A DNA stretch of 64,000 nucleotides from Apricaphanius iberus (taxonomy: Eukaryota > Chordata > Actinopteri > Cyprinodontiformes > Aphaniidae), in NCBI GenBank assembly GCA_028564705.1, contig JAPXFQ010000082.1:1674001-1738000 (forward strand), written 5' to 3'. How positions within the stretch are numbered: position 1 is the first letter of the stretch; each line of letters opens with the position of its first letter. Below, piece by piece: positions 33,536 through 46,203 of the stretch. The position numbers were made by a program, and so were the translations under genes. The notes below the pieces were generated by a model. It did no database searches. It was not told the origin of the DNA and saw nothing but the letters and a program-made list of their open reading frames with translations.

Positions 33536-33597
33536 AAGAGCTCCACTTTCTCCAGTCAGGGCTATCCTACGTTTCTGCTCTGTGCGCGTGTGTGTGT

Positions 33598-33623
33598 CTG
33601 AGAGAGAGAGAGAGAGAGGGAGA
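33598..33623. repeat. GT then GA microsatellite
   Basis: A short (GT)n tract ending near 33596 is followed by (GA)n over about 33600-33618. Confidence 0.8.
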
Positions 33624-35300
33624 CATCAAGAGGAAGAGTCAGCTTACCTTACAAGGCAGACAGAAGACCTGGACATCTCTCCACATGCTTACAATAGCTG
33701 AGGTTTGACACACTTTTCTGCCTGCTGCTCTCATACAGCGGCGTTGCCCATCGGTGGACTAAAAAAAGCAAAACCTCCAGTTAAGATCTGTTAAAAAAAA
33801 ACAAAAAAAAACAACATTCCCCTCCAAACCCCTACCGTAAAAGACAGTGAGAATGGAACAGTCCCAAAGCAGCATCAAGCTATTTGAACAATTTTCTGTT
33901 TCTTTGAGAAAATTCATGTCCATTTTGGATTTATTAGGTGACAATTCTAATATCTCTCAAGTAAATAAAATCATTAATATGACTTGTTTTTAGGTTTTGG
34001 CAATAGTTGTTAAGCTTGTTGTGAAATGTACACCTGTGGGAAATGTGTAAGAAATCTGTATGGAAGTCGAGGGTGAATTATATATTTTTTTCAATATCAC
34101 ATGTCTATATTAAATACTACACAATAATGGGATCGTTTTGTTATACAAGGGAAAAAAATTGTTGCTCTTTCAGTTGACAACCTTGGCAAAAAAAACGTCG
34201 CCATAGGAGATGTACAGTTACTTCAAAAAGCTTTCAAACATCTCGAACTTTTTCAGATTTTGTAGCGTCAGAACCAAAAAAAAGAAATATTGTCTAGGGA
34301 TTTCAGCTTCTGAATCAACACAAAAAAAAATGTCTTTCTTTCTTTCTTGCTTGGACTCAAAAGAAAAGGCAACGCCTGGAGCAGAGAGCCCTCGTCCCCA
34401 GAATTAAGATCTGTCTTAATCATAAAATGAAATAATAATTAACAAAAGAAACAAGCTACGTAAAAGACCGCAAAAACATTTTGGGTCCGAAAAAAGGTGT
34501 AGGCTGAAGGAAAGAACTTTTTGGGGCCTGTGGATAATTGTGTAGTGGAGGGAAAAAGATAACATGATTTATAAATAAAAATCTGACAGGATGGTATGTG
34601 TTATTAATCAGTCCTCCTTAGTCGACGTAGAACTGCATCAATAGGAGTGTTTCCACACTGTCAAAGTTCACACCTGAAAACAACTGGTAATCATTTTAGT
34701 CGCTAAATGTAAAATTTGATATCTATAAATGAGCACACCACACTTTTCAGATTTTTTTTTTTTTTTTTTTTAACAGGAATTCTTTAAAGCAGCTTGAAGT
34801 TTCTGCAACTTCTAATATGTTTCGGAAAACACACCTCAATTTTGATGCCTTTTTGACATATTAAATCAAAAATCCCCAAATGAACAGGTCAAAATGGTAC
34901 CGAATTATTCTATATCAGAGCTGAGCTTTTTATAGTGAGACACACATCGTGGCTTTATCATTCTGTGCAAAAATAATGTTACACAGTAATGTTTAGAATC
35001 CTCGCCTTTTATAATTCCTGTTTTCATAAATTCAAAGTCTCCATGCCAATAAAACATTCAGCCTGGTGGATGCAGCCTGCAGTAGATGGTCACATCTGAC
35101 ATAGATGATAGTGGCCAAAATAGAAAAGGTTTCCATACTTCAGACCTGAAAACGGGGGGAAATTAGCAACCCTGCAAATGTTTAGTTGGTGAAACCTGAC
35201 CCCTGTAACAAAAAAAAAAACAACAAAACAAGAAACTGGAGGAAATTATACAACCTAAGCTGCTTTAAACCGCAAATATAAAAGTAAGAGGACTCAGTGA
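33624..35300. other. Intergenic DNA upstream of actn1
   Basis: AT-rich with long A and T runs. No recognisable element or gene. Confidence 0.35.
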
Positions 35301-35769
35301 GACTACTCAATGGTGTGTTTCTTCTTTGGCTCAACCTGTGCATGCAACCTTGCACATAAAGCCTGGCTGCTGACAAGCACAACAACCAATAGGAGACAAG
35401 GAGGCGGATTCTGTCCGGACGGCTGTCCAATCACATCGCAACAGTCAGTTATTGATTGTAATTTGGCTGAGCCAAAGTTTTTGCGTCTGTCGCTCCTCGA
35501 TACAAGACCTGCCTACAGCTTCCAGCGGGCTGCTCCTGCTAGGAGGGGAATACGGAGAGCAGATAGAGACGGAGTTGGAGAGGAGGGGGGAGACAAAGAG
35601 AGAGAGAGAGAGAGGAAGAAAGAGAGAGAGGGAGGGAAGCCGGGGGTTGGACTGTTAATTTCATCCACACACCGAGGAGAGTAGCCTGTAGCTGCCTCGA
35701 AAAGATCACCTCGCCCCGGTGGGACGCAAGCAGAGAGCGACCTCATCCAGCAGGCTTTTTTTTAGAAGC
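35301..35769 (+). promoter_or_regulatory. Probable actn1 promoter and 5' UTR
   Basis: Two direct CCAAT boxes (35386-35390 and 35427-35431, 41 bases apart) suit NF-Y binding. The sequence then becomes GC-rich, contains a (GA)n tract around 35598-35632, and leads into the ATG at 35770. The start site is presumably downstream of the CCAAT boxes, which would put the GA tract in the 5' UTR. No TATA box is evident. The minus-strand Leu/Ser frame across the GA tract is an artefact. Confidence 0.55.
35598..35632. repeat. GA microsatellite in the actn1 leader
   Basis: AGAGAGAGAGAGAGAG-type repeats broken by GGAAGAA. It probably lies in the 5' UTR. Confidence 0.8.
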
Positions 35770-35868
35770 ATGGAACCCTATGACGGAGAGAACGATTACA
35801 TGCAACAGGAAGATGACTGGGATCGGGATATGCTCCTGGATCCTGCCTGGGAAAAGCAGCAGAGAAAG
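35770..35868 (+). CDS. actn1: Alpha-actinin 1, first coding exon (partial gene)
   Basis: The ATG at 35770 opens a 33-codon exon, [20 protein letters not shown] followed by [13 protein letters not shown], ending at a GTGAGA donor at 35869. The segment [19 protein letters not shown] is the invariant lead-in to the first calponin-homology domain of alpha-actinins, and human ACTN1 also breaks to the next exon (TFTAW...) here. The protein is an actin-crosslinking antiparallel dimer of the cytoskeleton and adhesions; only the N-terminal leader is in the window. ACTN4 shares this motif; I favour actn1 because the N-terminus is short like ACTN1 and because dcaf5 lies upstream on the same strand. Exon 2 was not found up to 64000. 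Confidence 0.88.
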
Positions 35869-37300
35869 GTGAGACCGTGTCTGAGTTTCCTGCGGCCGCG
35901 CTGCGCCGCGGAAGGGGAGGGGGTTTACGCCGTCTGCTCCGCTTCTCCTGATAACCAGACGCGGTAATGTTGTTGCCACGCAGCAGTGCGCGGTTCCATT
36001 TCTCCTTAGGCAGACTCAAAGTGGGCAGCAGCTGTTTAATTGTCCGCGTCTGTATCGCGTTGTTTTGTTGTCCCCAACACCGCCATCATCGCCACCTGCG
36101 AGACCTCATCGGCCGGGCTTCCCGAACCTGCTCCAAAACTTTTCTGCCTCTTCCTGGACGGTCAGAATCTGTCCAGGAAGAAGCGTCCTGCTGCTGCAGG
36201 GGGGAGGCCCACCGGCCCGAAGGGTTTGTGTGTGTGTGTGTGCGTGCGGGGGGGTCTGTCCGCCCGCCTACCGCGGAACGCAACAGATGTCAGCCACGCG
36301 TTGGACTGGCCCCCTCCTGTCATCTGGTTTATGATGCGACTTGGATTAGACTACGATTAACAACCGGTGGATCTTTACGCGCGGGCACGCGCTTTTGGTC
36401 AAACTTAATTCCAGTTTGTCTCATTTAGTGAAATAAAGTTCGTCTCAGCATCTTTTTTATTAATGTCCACTGCAATGACCAGGAGCTCCAGGTCTCCTTC
36501 ACCTCTGCCAAACCGCTTTGACATCCTTCCCTAAGCGCCTCAAAGCTGCTACTCCTTTTTCCACCCTCACACGGCGGTATGATATGAATGGTCTGATTCG
36601 TGAAGGGGGTGTTGCATACTTTCCCCTTGGCTTTGAGGGGAAAAAAAAGAGGAGGTAGAGGGAAAAACGATGTGGAATCTGAGTAAGCGCCGCGGTTTGG
36701 GTTGGGCTTGCATGGGAGCGAGCGTGCCCAAAAATGGTAATAATCGGCCCCTCTCGCTGCAGTTGGAAAAACTTTTCCTCAACTTTCTTTCTCTCTCTTC
36801 CCCCCATGTTCAGTGGTAGCTCACAGCTCCCTGTTTCCTGGATTATGTCATCGGCGGGCTGCTACCGTTCCTGAAAGCAACTAGAGGGAAGTCGGGAGGG
36901 AAAAGGTGTTCCTTGATGGACATCATTTCATTCTGCTGCCTCTTTTAGAAGCCTCCCAGATATATTTTTCTAGAGAAGCAATGATCACAGCAGGCCTGGA
37001 TCTGTGGGCCAAATTCAGAGCCGGTCCTAGATTGTTTGAAGCCCTGAGCAGAACTGTATTTAAATGTGCCCCTGGGCAGGATGTATCACGATATGATGAG
37101 TAATGCTATATATTGGGATTTTCTAAACTGAATTTAACTGTAGGAAACTTGTCACAGCATCCTAAACACTCCAATATGTTTCATCCATATCTCATCCAGT
37201 TTTATTACTAGTTCTAGTTGATCCACTAGAATGAAGGAGGTAAAAAAAGCCACCAAGTACCAGTCCTACTTTCAATTTGACCGCAAAAATGATTGTGGTG
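35869..37300 (+). other. Start of actn1 intron 1
   Basis: The first 500 bases are CpG-rich and include a (GT)n tract at about 36229-36246. This is probably the downstream part of the promoter CpG island. Frames over 35967-36428 and 36499-36807 come from this composition. The rest is unremarkable. Confidence 0.5.
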
Positions 37301-37304
37301 TGTC

Positions 37305-37422
37305 AGAATTTCATTGAAAATTGTAAAAAATCAAAAATCGATTCTTTGCTATTGAATATTGATATAATATTGAGACATAAAATATTCCAATATATTGGCA
37401 TATCGATATTTTATTACATCCC
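37305..37422. repeat. AT-rich dispersed repeat, second copy
   Basis: ATTGAATATTGATATAATAT, GACATAAAATATTCCAATAT and ATTGGCATATCGATATTT...CATCCCTA match 19040-19162. It ends with the same CATCCCTA. Confidence 0.6.
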
Positions 37423-37559
37423 TAGTGGAAATTGTCTCCTGACTATGCCCGACCATAAAAAAAGCGTGCTGAATCTCACCGACCACTCAGTGAAAACAAG
37501 GAACTGGGTGGAGGTCTGGTGACTGAGTCCACTACCAGCTGCCATGTTCCAGAAAGTAG

Positions 37560-37945
37560 TTTGTGACAAAGCGCCAATTCACAACAACAAATGTAATCTC
37601 AAGGCACTTTACTACAAAAGTCGTTTCAATACAATTAAACAAACATTCCAATCAGTTAAAAGTTTCCTATGTCAGGAATCCCAGCAGATTGCGATGAGTC
37701 ATCGACGTCAGATTGTGCCCAGATCATGCAGACTCCAACCACAGCAATTCCTCAGCAATCCCTCATACTGAGCAAGCATGTAGCGACAGTGGAGAGGAAA
37801 AACTCCCCTTTAACAGGAAGAAACCTCTGGCAGAACCTGGCTCAGTACAAGCGGTCATCTGCCACGACCGTCTGGGGGTCTGAGAAGACCTACCACCACC
37901 AGTCTGAACCTTTCATACAAAGCAGAATAGAATCAGGCTGTCATC
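37560..37945. repeat. Common teleost dispersed repeat
   Basis: The core AGCGACAGTGGAGAGGAAAA...CCCTTTAACAGGAAGAAACC...GGCAGAACCTGGCTCAGTAC...GCGGTCATCTGCC is a signature found thousands of times in many fish genomes. It is non-coding here. Clade not assigned. Confidence 0.7.
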
Positions 37946-38508
37946 TTGTGATTGATTATTGGTCTAGATTAGTAAAGGCCTTTTTAAGAGTGCGTTTCGT
38001 TTAGCCCCGTAAATAAACCTGTAATCTCACACTTGTGTGTTTCTACATAGTGACAGATATTGGAGCCCAATGGATGTTTTTGCGTTGAATTGAGTCCGTT
38101 AAGAACGCTTTTGTAATTTTCTCTCAACACATCACCTGAATGCCTCATAGCTTTGATGTTGGTTCTTAGAGATATCCCTGACCTGACAAACACAGCTTCA
38201 GTAAACTCCTGTCTTTCTCCTCCTGATGACGTTTACACACGGAGCTGTTGGCTGAATTACTACGCTAATTTAGCCCATTTATGCTCTTTGTTATGACTCA
38301 TTGATAATTGAGTTCTGCTGTTGCAGATTTTCGTCAGAGACTCTCAGTAATGATCTTATTTAAAGTCCTGATCAGGAGCCCGATCTCAATGCCCCCGTTT
38401 TAATCATACCCGATTTTGGACCCAGAGTCTTAACGTTGAAGCTGAAATTGATTCTCATCGGAAAAGACACAAGTCCTGGGTGAACTTTCTTGGGATGATA
38501 ATGCATAC

Positions 38509-38905
38509 TAGAGGTGAACCCAAATAGTCGAAGATCTGATGAATCCACCGATTTCAAGGTCGAATCTTCACAGGAGAAACGAGCACTGGATTTCAGTTGC
38601 ACTCCCTGCCTCCTTTGCACCACACGACCACTAGTGGGCAGCTTTCTCTGAAACTCCTGCATGAGCGGGCAGAGATGGACGAACAAACACGGACAAACAC
38701 CATAACTCAAAGGATAGCTAAAAAGCACGACCTCATTTGGAACACAAACTACAATGTAAAACGGAGAACTTCTACAATTAACACGAACACATTACCCATC
38801 AGTCTTTGTGGCTTACAATCGTCCACCGCGCAGCCTGCACACATAGATCATTCGACCATCGGTATAGAAAGATTCGACAGTTCTGATTCAAATGTGTAAA
38901 CCCTA
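38509..38905. mobile_element. hAT-type MITE with a 7/8 target duplication
   Basis: The ends are TAGAGGTGAACCCAAATAGT and the near-complement GATTCAAATGTGTAAACCCTA. The flanking 8-mers are ATGCATAC (38501-38508) and ATACATAC (38906-38913), one transition apart and with T at 2 and A at 7. No transposase inside; the frame at 38597-38899 is not recognisable. Confidence 0.75.
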
Positions 38906-41900
38906 ATACATACCATGCCAAGGTATGTATATCATGAACAAGTTTCTGACTCTTATCTTCACCATGTCTAGAAACCTAAATGCATTTATTGTTTGTCATG
39001 TTAATTGGCTCATTCTCTATCAGCGTTGACCATCAATTGAGGAAGTGTGGTTAACAAAGTGGCCGAGGAGTGTTTATAGATAAGAAGTCTCCAGCTTCAC
39101 AGGAAATACATTATTGAATTATCTTTATGTTATGAGTCTGACTTTCTTAGTGTAAAACTGGTAAACATTTCGAAGTCGCTAGTACCTCGGGCCGGCTCTG
39201 GTGAAATGCCTCCTTCCTGTGCTGACCTGCAGATTTCTGCGCCTGCATGACCCTCGCTGATCTAATCATCCAGCTGAAAGCAGGAATGTTTCAGTCATTC
39301 ACTGCACTCCTCTCTCTGTGTGCAGAGCGTTTCTGTTCGGATCCGACTGTACGCGCTGATATAGGCGGAGAGGGACGACCGCTTAAACACAAACCACCTA
39401 AATTTCTTCCAGGCTTCAGCAGTTGGCCTTGATAAGCCGGAAGCCTTTCATGTTTGTTAAATCTTAATAACTCTGAACCAACCTGTATCCTCTAGCTCCC
39501 TTTTTTTCCCCCTGCCCTTGAGGCTGTATTTTAATTTTTTTTTAACTAGGTACAAGAACGGATTAGAGAAGCAAATCAGGGACATGGTAACAATCTGTAA
39601 TCGTATGTAGCTGGAATTATAACAGCTCAGTTCTGCTTTTCTCCGTTACCTCAGGAGAAAATTTTTAAGGCGGTGAAAGGTTTACAACCAGAGCGGCTCT
39701 GATGGTGTGTAAAGCGCATGAAAACTTTGCTGAAATAGGGAAGCGAATGTCGGAAAGGTGCATATGTTGAGCCAGGCCCCACTTCTGCAATTTCCTCACA
39801 CAAAACCCCAACATGTCAGAGTGTGCTTAAATATTTTGTATTCCATTCAAGTCCTAACCTGCCGTAGCAGGAATCAAGGCGCTGGCGTCCTCATCTTAGA
39901 ATCTTAATGTCTTTGCAGACCCACCTACTCTCCCATCAGGGGTTAGTTACTCAAAGCCACAACCTTATTTTACAATGACAATGATATTTAGTCTAAATGA
40001 TTCATTGTCTTATGAAAAAGGGTCAACCCCCACCCTCCCCACTGATTTGAGAAGAAAAAAAAAAAGATATTCAAACCAACTTAATCCAGCATGACAAGAA
40101 ATGGTCATCTAAACTTAATTACCTGTTCATGCAACACCTTGGAGGCAACAACAGCCATCAAGTGCTTGGGTAAAACTGGGAATCGAGTCGTTAACATCAC
40201 TTTGGAAGAATTTTGGCCCAGCCTTCTTTACAGAGCGGTTTCACTTCGGCCATGTTGTTGGGATTTCCATCACAAACGGCCTGTTTTTTCGGTCAGGCCA
40301 GAGCGTCTCCATCAATTTCGGTCCAGACCTAAGGGTACTAGAGTTTAACTTGATGTACTGATGGCCAGAGGTTCTCCTGCAGGGTTTTCCCGCTTTGCAG
40401 AAGATCTTGTGGACCTTAAGCAACAGGTTTGACTGCCTGTATGATTTTCTTTCCATTAAGTGCTATCGTTTTTCTCTAAAAAAACCCCCACCTTTTTGTA
40501 TCACCAGGTTATCGAAGATTTCCCCAAAAGTGTGAGGGATCGTTGAGATTAAGATAATTGGTTAATAGGACCCTTCGTTCCTTTTGAGCGCCAGCGGTTT
40601 TCAATCCCATGGATGCCGTTTCTGTCTTCCTAAGTTGCATCACAAACGCTGAGCTTTACTGAGGCCTGCAGTGTTTTATGTGTTATCCTTTTCTCTTTTG
40701 GGACATCCTGGATGAAAAGTTGAAGCGTTCATGGATAACTTCGGTAGAGCAGCCACTCCTAGTGAAGGTTCACCACTGTGCCGTGTATTCTTTTTTTACC
40801 CTCTGTTTTAATCATCGCAGTCCCAAAGCATTTTGTAAACCTTTTCTTTATAGATGTCAATGAATTTTTATAGATTGTGGCGTGCTATTACTTTTTGAAA
40901 TCTCATGGCCTACCTGGTTTAATAAATGAGAGAAAGAGTTCAGGTGTTAACCTCTGTTGTTAATTTCTCCTGGTTTTGTCCTTATAAGGACAGGAGTCTG
41001 CAACACCTTCGACCGTCCCTGCCTGTAGGCCTTCCGCCTCCCACTTCCCATCTCCCACACCCTTTACCCTCAGTTTCCAAACACTCCCAATCTGCACCGA
41101 CATTCCCCAACCAAGGCTGCAAGTCAGGTCGAAGATAAGAGCAGCTTAACTCCACAAGTTCAGACCATGCTCTTTTAGTTGAAATCGGTTCAAAGGATCA
41201 GATTGCTATACTGGAAGATATCACAGAAAGTTATGGGCTGTAGGTCAAAAGCAAGGGTCAAATGCTGATCTACATCCAGATACAGTAACTAACAGGACTC
41301 TTGCTGGATGGAAGAACAGTTTTACTTAAGATTATTAGATTTAGTTAATAAAAAACAATTAGCTTTTTAAGCCTAGTGAAATATTAGAATGTATATAATG
41401 GTTCTCTTAATACAATAAATTTGGCCTGATATGAAGTTTAAAGCCTTCTATTTTAATATTCCTCAAATTCCCGGTCATATCACTATTCCTACTGTTGGAT
41501 GCACCTTTTAATTTAAGACACAACAGGAAGTAGCAGACGGAGTAGGATCCTCACAGGTCTGTAATGCAGGCCTTCCCCACCCCCACTTGTTTCTGTGGAC
41601 CACTGATCAGCTTGCTGTCTTAAACAGACATTTCAATCGTATTTCCCAGCCTTACAAAAAAGACAAATTATGTTGTTTGGGACTATTTCAGTAAACGAAA
41701 TAAGTTAATTCTGTTATTTAGTAAAACTGTGGTGTTTTGATTCAGAGTTGTGATACTGTGAGAATGTCATACCAAACTATATTTAGTGTAGTTAGACAAT
41801 TTGTATTTAGCAAGGGAGGGATAAAAAGTTGAAAACCCTTGTGCCGGTTTGGTAGCAAAGCTGTTCTTTTTTTTTTTTTTTTTTACCATGCTAGAAGTGA

Positions 41901-43470
41901 GAAATACTTTTTATACAGGTCTGTGTTTTTTGATTTCCTGTCGGTCAGGAGGCAAAAAACAAAGCACAAATTTTTTTTATTTTTTTTTATTTTTTTAAAA
42001 ACTTTGTTTTGAGGAACGACAAAGTTGTCTCTTTTGAAATATTTCCAGTTGCGAAAAAAAACCATTTACTGTTAATGTTGTGTCTGGAAAGCAGCTGACT
42101 TGTTAAACTCCCAGCATTCCTTTGTGAGGAGCAGAGTGGGGGAAATGGTCTGTGCAATAAGCATATTTATAATTGTTAGAATTGGTGTATTATACTTTTA
42201 CAGCATCAGGAACAAACGTTTCTTTTCTGTTTTTAGAATTCACAGCCTGTTTGTTTTTTTCAGTTTTTTTTTTTAAATGCAATGAAATTGTGATACTTTA
42301 ATAAAGAATACTTAGCTTGAACTTAGTTTTGGACCGTACAAAAACTACAAACTTTGAAACTTAATGGTGCCAAACTTGAATAAATAATCAGCTGATGGAA
42401 CCTGAACCAAACAACTGTAGGGTTTGAGTTGGAGGGAAAAACATGAAGCCTGATTTTTGTTTCCTTTTGTTCAGGAATGTTGAAATGACATGATCAGTGT
42501 CCAGGAAATGGAGTGACCGAGTATGACGATTCAGCTCGAGTAAGAGAGCCAAGAGAAGTTGCATGTTTTGTCCCACGGCGGCATCTGTTTGCTAGATTAC
42601 ATAATAGGATGTGTAATGTCAGCTCTGTGCGCCTCACAGCGTGCTTCCTGTCCACACACTCCCCCCCAGTACGCCTTTCGAAACCTCGCTTTTAACACAA
42701 GAGGAGTCAGAATGACAGTGACACAGCAGGAAACGTCAGGAGTGACACAACATTCTGCTTTAGAATGATTATTATATTGCAAAATTATGCATTATTGGTC
42801 CGCTACTCAAGCAGTGGCTACCTCAAGATTTTATTTTACATGTAAACACCACTGAAAGTGTGATAAAATAAAACAATGGGAGCTTAATTATTGTGGAAAA
42901 GCAATTGGAATAGTTTGTCAATAATGAAACCATACTTTAACAGTGACTTCTTGACTTTGGGAACACATGAGCTATAAAGAACACAAGAAAAACTTTCTTT
43001 AAAGATGAAAGGAATTAAAATGATCTGTAGAAAATGAATCGCATTGTTTTTGTGATTTGGTTGGAGCCAAAATTGAAATGTAAAGTGGTGATTATATCAG
43101 CAGCCCCAGGTTGAAGTTTTTCAAAGACATTTTGGGTTAAGTATGCCTCTCTCTGTTCACAGGCAACAAAAAGTAAGCTTCCAAACTAAGGCTGTAAGAA
43201 TGCATGCAGCTCCTGAGACGAGACACTGTTGACTTAGTTATGTTGGATTCAAGAACTATAGTTGGAGACCACTGGATTAGTCCATTTGTTTTTTGTTCTT
43301 GTGTATTTCTGAGGCGATCACAATCCCAGGAGATATTATAAATGTGTCAATTTTGTTTTGTTGAAAATAAATCTCAGGTTGTTAAATAGCTATTTAGTTT
43401 AGCCTTGATAGAAAGCTACACAGCAGATATAAACTTGTTAGCCAGTTGCTTCTTTTGTAAGATTTTTTTT
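38906..43470. other. actn1 intron 1, no recognised feature
   Basis: About 4.5 kb of mostly unique-looking sequence with T- and A-runs (for example 41867-41884). Open frames are short and without motifs. No actn1 exon 2 (expected to begin TFTAWCNSHLRKAG) is present. Confidence 0.4.
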
Positions 43471-43612
43471 GTGTTGCCTTTATTGAGAGGAAATAGGCAG
43501 ACAGTGAAGGGAGTAAACTGGGGGGTACACATCAGAACCCAGGACTGCTTTGTCTAGGACCACAGCCTCTTTTAATAGGGCGACCCGGCTACTGCTACAC
43601 CACACAACACTT
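43471..43612. repeat. Decayed dispersed repeat
   Basis: TTTATTGAGAGGAAATAGGC AG-type start, AGAACCCAGGACTGCTTTG and CGACCCGGCTACTGCTACAC follow a widespread fish repeat whose end resembles a tRNA-derived B-box region. It is badly decayed. Confidence 0.4.
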
Positions 43613-45714
43613 CCTGTCTTCAGCCATGTGCACGCATAGCCGGGTTTGACAAAAAAAACTAATCGAATAGCCTCACCAACTTGTTAAAAAAACAAACTTA
43701 AACACCCACACTTAACTGCAAATAAGTGCAGTGTTGAGCCTTAAAAAGCATCAAATGTATAAATCTGGGAATGATACCTTAAAGAGACTTTTTCTCTGCC
43801 AGTAGAGCTGTGAAAGAGGCTGTGAAACGGGTATTAAGATTTGACGTAGATGGTCTTTAAAAAGGTCTGAAAAAGACTTGAATTTAATTTGAAAAAATAC
43901 ACACACCCAAACCCCAAAACCAGTAATCGTTAACCCCATCAGCATGGTGGGGTGTATCAAGAACTACGCAATTTCTTACTTCAAAACAGGAGTCTCAAAG
44001 CTGCATACTGTGTGTGTGAAGTTTAAAACACAGACCTTCATATTTACTTATTTACTGACAAGGGAAACGATTGTAATTTTTTAATAGCCCTGGCTACTTC
44101 TGTCCATAATCTAAGGCTTAAAATTGAGAGTTCAAAATTCTTTATTTTTAATCCAAGGATTTGGCTGCACCCTCCTTAAATATACTTTACCACAGAGTAT
44201 CTTTGGTGAGAATAACTCGCAATCACATTGGATCTTATGCCACGCTGGACAACATGAAACTTGAGACCTGCATGGCCTTCAGATTGATCATAATGGATCA
44301 GTGCGCTTGTTCAGGCAAGCACTCGTATTGTCTGAGAAATACTTCATTCAGAGCCTAAGTTTGTTGCAATAGATTCTTACACACTCCCTCTGACTCCAGG
44401 GAGCATCCACTCATCCCATGACAAGAAGTTGTAAGTGTATGGGGTTAGATAAATATTTCTTTGAGGAAGCAGATTGTCTTTCTTTGAAATGGCCTTCATT
44501 TGACTCTATGAACTTTAGATATCAACCAAAAGCTTGAAATTATCCGGAAAACGGTCATCTACCTCACGGAAGACCTTTAAGCTGATTGTGAATATCTAAC
44601 TTATGTCAACATTATTGTTGTTTGTCTGTTCATCTCAACAAATTCGGTCAAGATGCACAATCTGAATTCTGTTTAAGGTCCAGTTTTTGCAAAGGTATGA
44701 TCTATCAACACCAATGGTTGCTAATGTTAGTTAAAAACAATGCCTGAAGATTTATGAACCATTCATATTTTTATCCTTCCTGTGATTAATTATGTTTTGA
44801 GCAGAAAGAGCGCAGTTGTTGAAAAAAAAAAAAAGATTTTAGAACGAAGACAAAACGATTAGCATATTTTATTAGCAACTGGCACTCCTAGCATTATTAA
44901 CACAGCAGGGTCCCAAGCTTAAGCTGTATGTACAAAAAGTGCACAACATTTCCTACTGCAGCATCTTCCATAACAAACAAGTGATGAATCCTCAAAAGAG
45001 TAAAATAGAGCCTTTCTGTTGTCTGCTGAAAGTGTTGCTCTCTCTCAATCTCTCGCAACCAGAATGAATCAGACTTGTCTTGAAAAGGTTTTTGTAGCTA
45101 CTTTACCTCTCTGTGCTTCCTTCTTCTCGGTACTAGCATCCTCAACGAAGACCGTGGTTGTCAGGGCGACCTGATGGTCCTTAGCGTAAGCTGTGTTTAC
45201 TGATTGGAAAAAAGATCAGATTTGTGAGTTTCCATCCGTCCAGTTGCCTGTCAGGATCGATCAAGCCGAAAATCGGAGAGTTTTGATCATCAGCCAAATT
45301 TTCTGTGTACCTTTGAAAAGACTTGTGTGGCGTGGCGAAAGACACTGACCTGTGTCTAATCCCTGTTATATAAGATGACATTGTGTGTTTTGAAGGAGGG
45401 TTAGTTCTGCTTGGGGTTCAGTTCAAAACCTTGGAAAAGTAATTTCTCAAGACCTTTTTTTGATCGGTTAGAATTCCCATACTTCACAAGTGGCGGGGAA
45501 AATAATCCTACTGTGCTGTGGGGAATCTTCAACAGTGGTCCATCAAAGTCCAACGTTTCAATGTTGGGGTGAAGAACTGTGGAATGTAGTTGGATAAGAA
45601 TACATTTTAATTCTTGTCAGATGATGTTCTCTTAAGATATTGATGAGTCATTTTTTGTTGGTGGTGCTTTCGGCCCAGAGTGGATCTTCTGTGTTTTATG
45701 TTATTGTACATTGT
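43613..45714. other. actn1 intron 1, no recognised feature
   Basis: No coding exon, RNA gene or classifiable repeat seen. Confidence 0.35.
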
Positions 45715-46203
45715 AGCAGTGTTTTAGACAAGTCACAATTCTCGAGTCCAGGTCACACTCCAAGTAGTAGTCCAAGTCAAGTCTCTAGGTCCCGTTGGTC
45801 AAGTCATTATCACCTGAGAGCAAGTCACAAATAAGAGAGCAGGGTGTAGATTTTAAGACCAGAATATTGGCAGCCGTACGTGGTTTACTTTATTTAGAAA
45901 GAAATTTTAGGCGATGCCCCGGTACTAACGGCGATCTAAAACAGTTGCATATAAAAAACAATAAAATATGCTTCAAATAAATTTTTAAAAATGATAATCA
46001 ACATTTCACCTTTACACTTACAAAGGTTTTGAGAAGTTATTAAATTTGTGCAGTAATCGCATCCAATTTAACAAGCTACCATTAGCATGGGCTACATGCC
46101 AATTCCAACAATAGCGATTTATCATATCAGAGTCTGAGTCAGAGTTAAAGTCCTAAGTTCCTGACTTGAGTCCGAGTCCAGGACTTGAGCACTCCCATCT
46201 GTG
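45715..46203. mobile_element. Fish MITE with CAAGTC/GAGTCC-rich ends
   Basis: The left part repeats CAAGTC words (ACAAGTCACAATTCTCGAGT, TCCAAGTCAAGTCTC, TCAAGTCATT). The right part has the complement type (CTGACTTGAGTCCGAGTCCA GGACTTGAGCA). The two regions form complex inverted repeats around an AT-rich centre, as in a well-known teleost hAT-like family. Limits approximate. Confidence 0.6.

Noticed and set aside
35452..35746. Arg/Glu-rich and Leu/Ser-rich frames upstream of actn1
   Set aside because: They are translations of the GA microsatellite in the leader. The alpha-actinin frame starts at 35770.
35770..35868. Calling this exon actn4
   Set aside because: The motif is shared, but the short N-terminus and the same-strand dcaf5 neighbour favour actn1. 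Not fully excluded.
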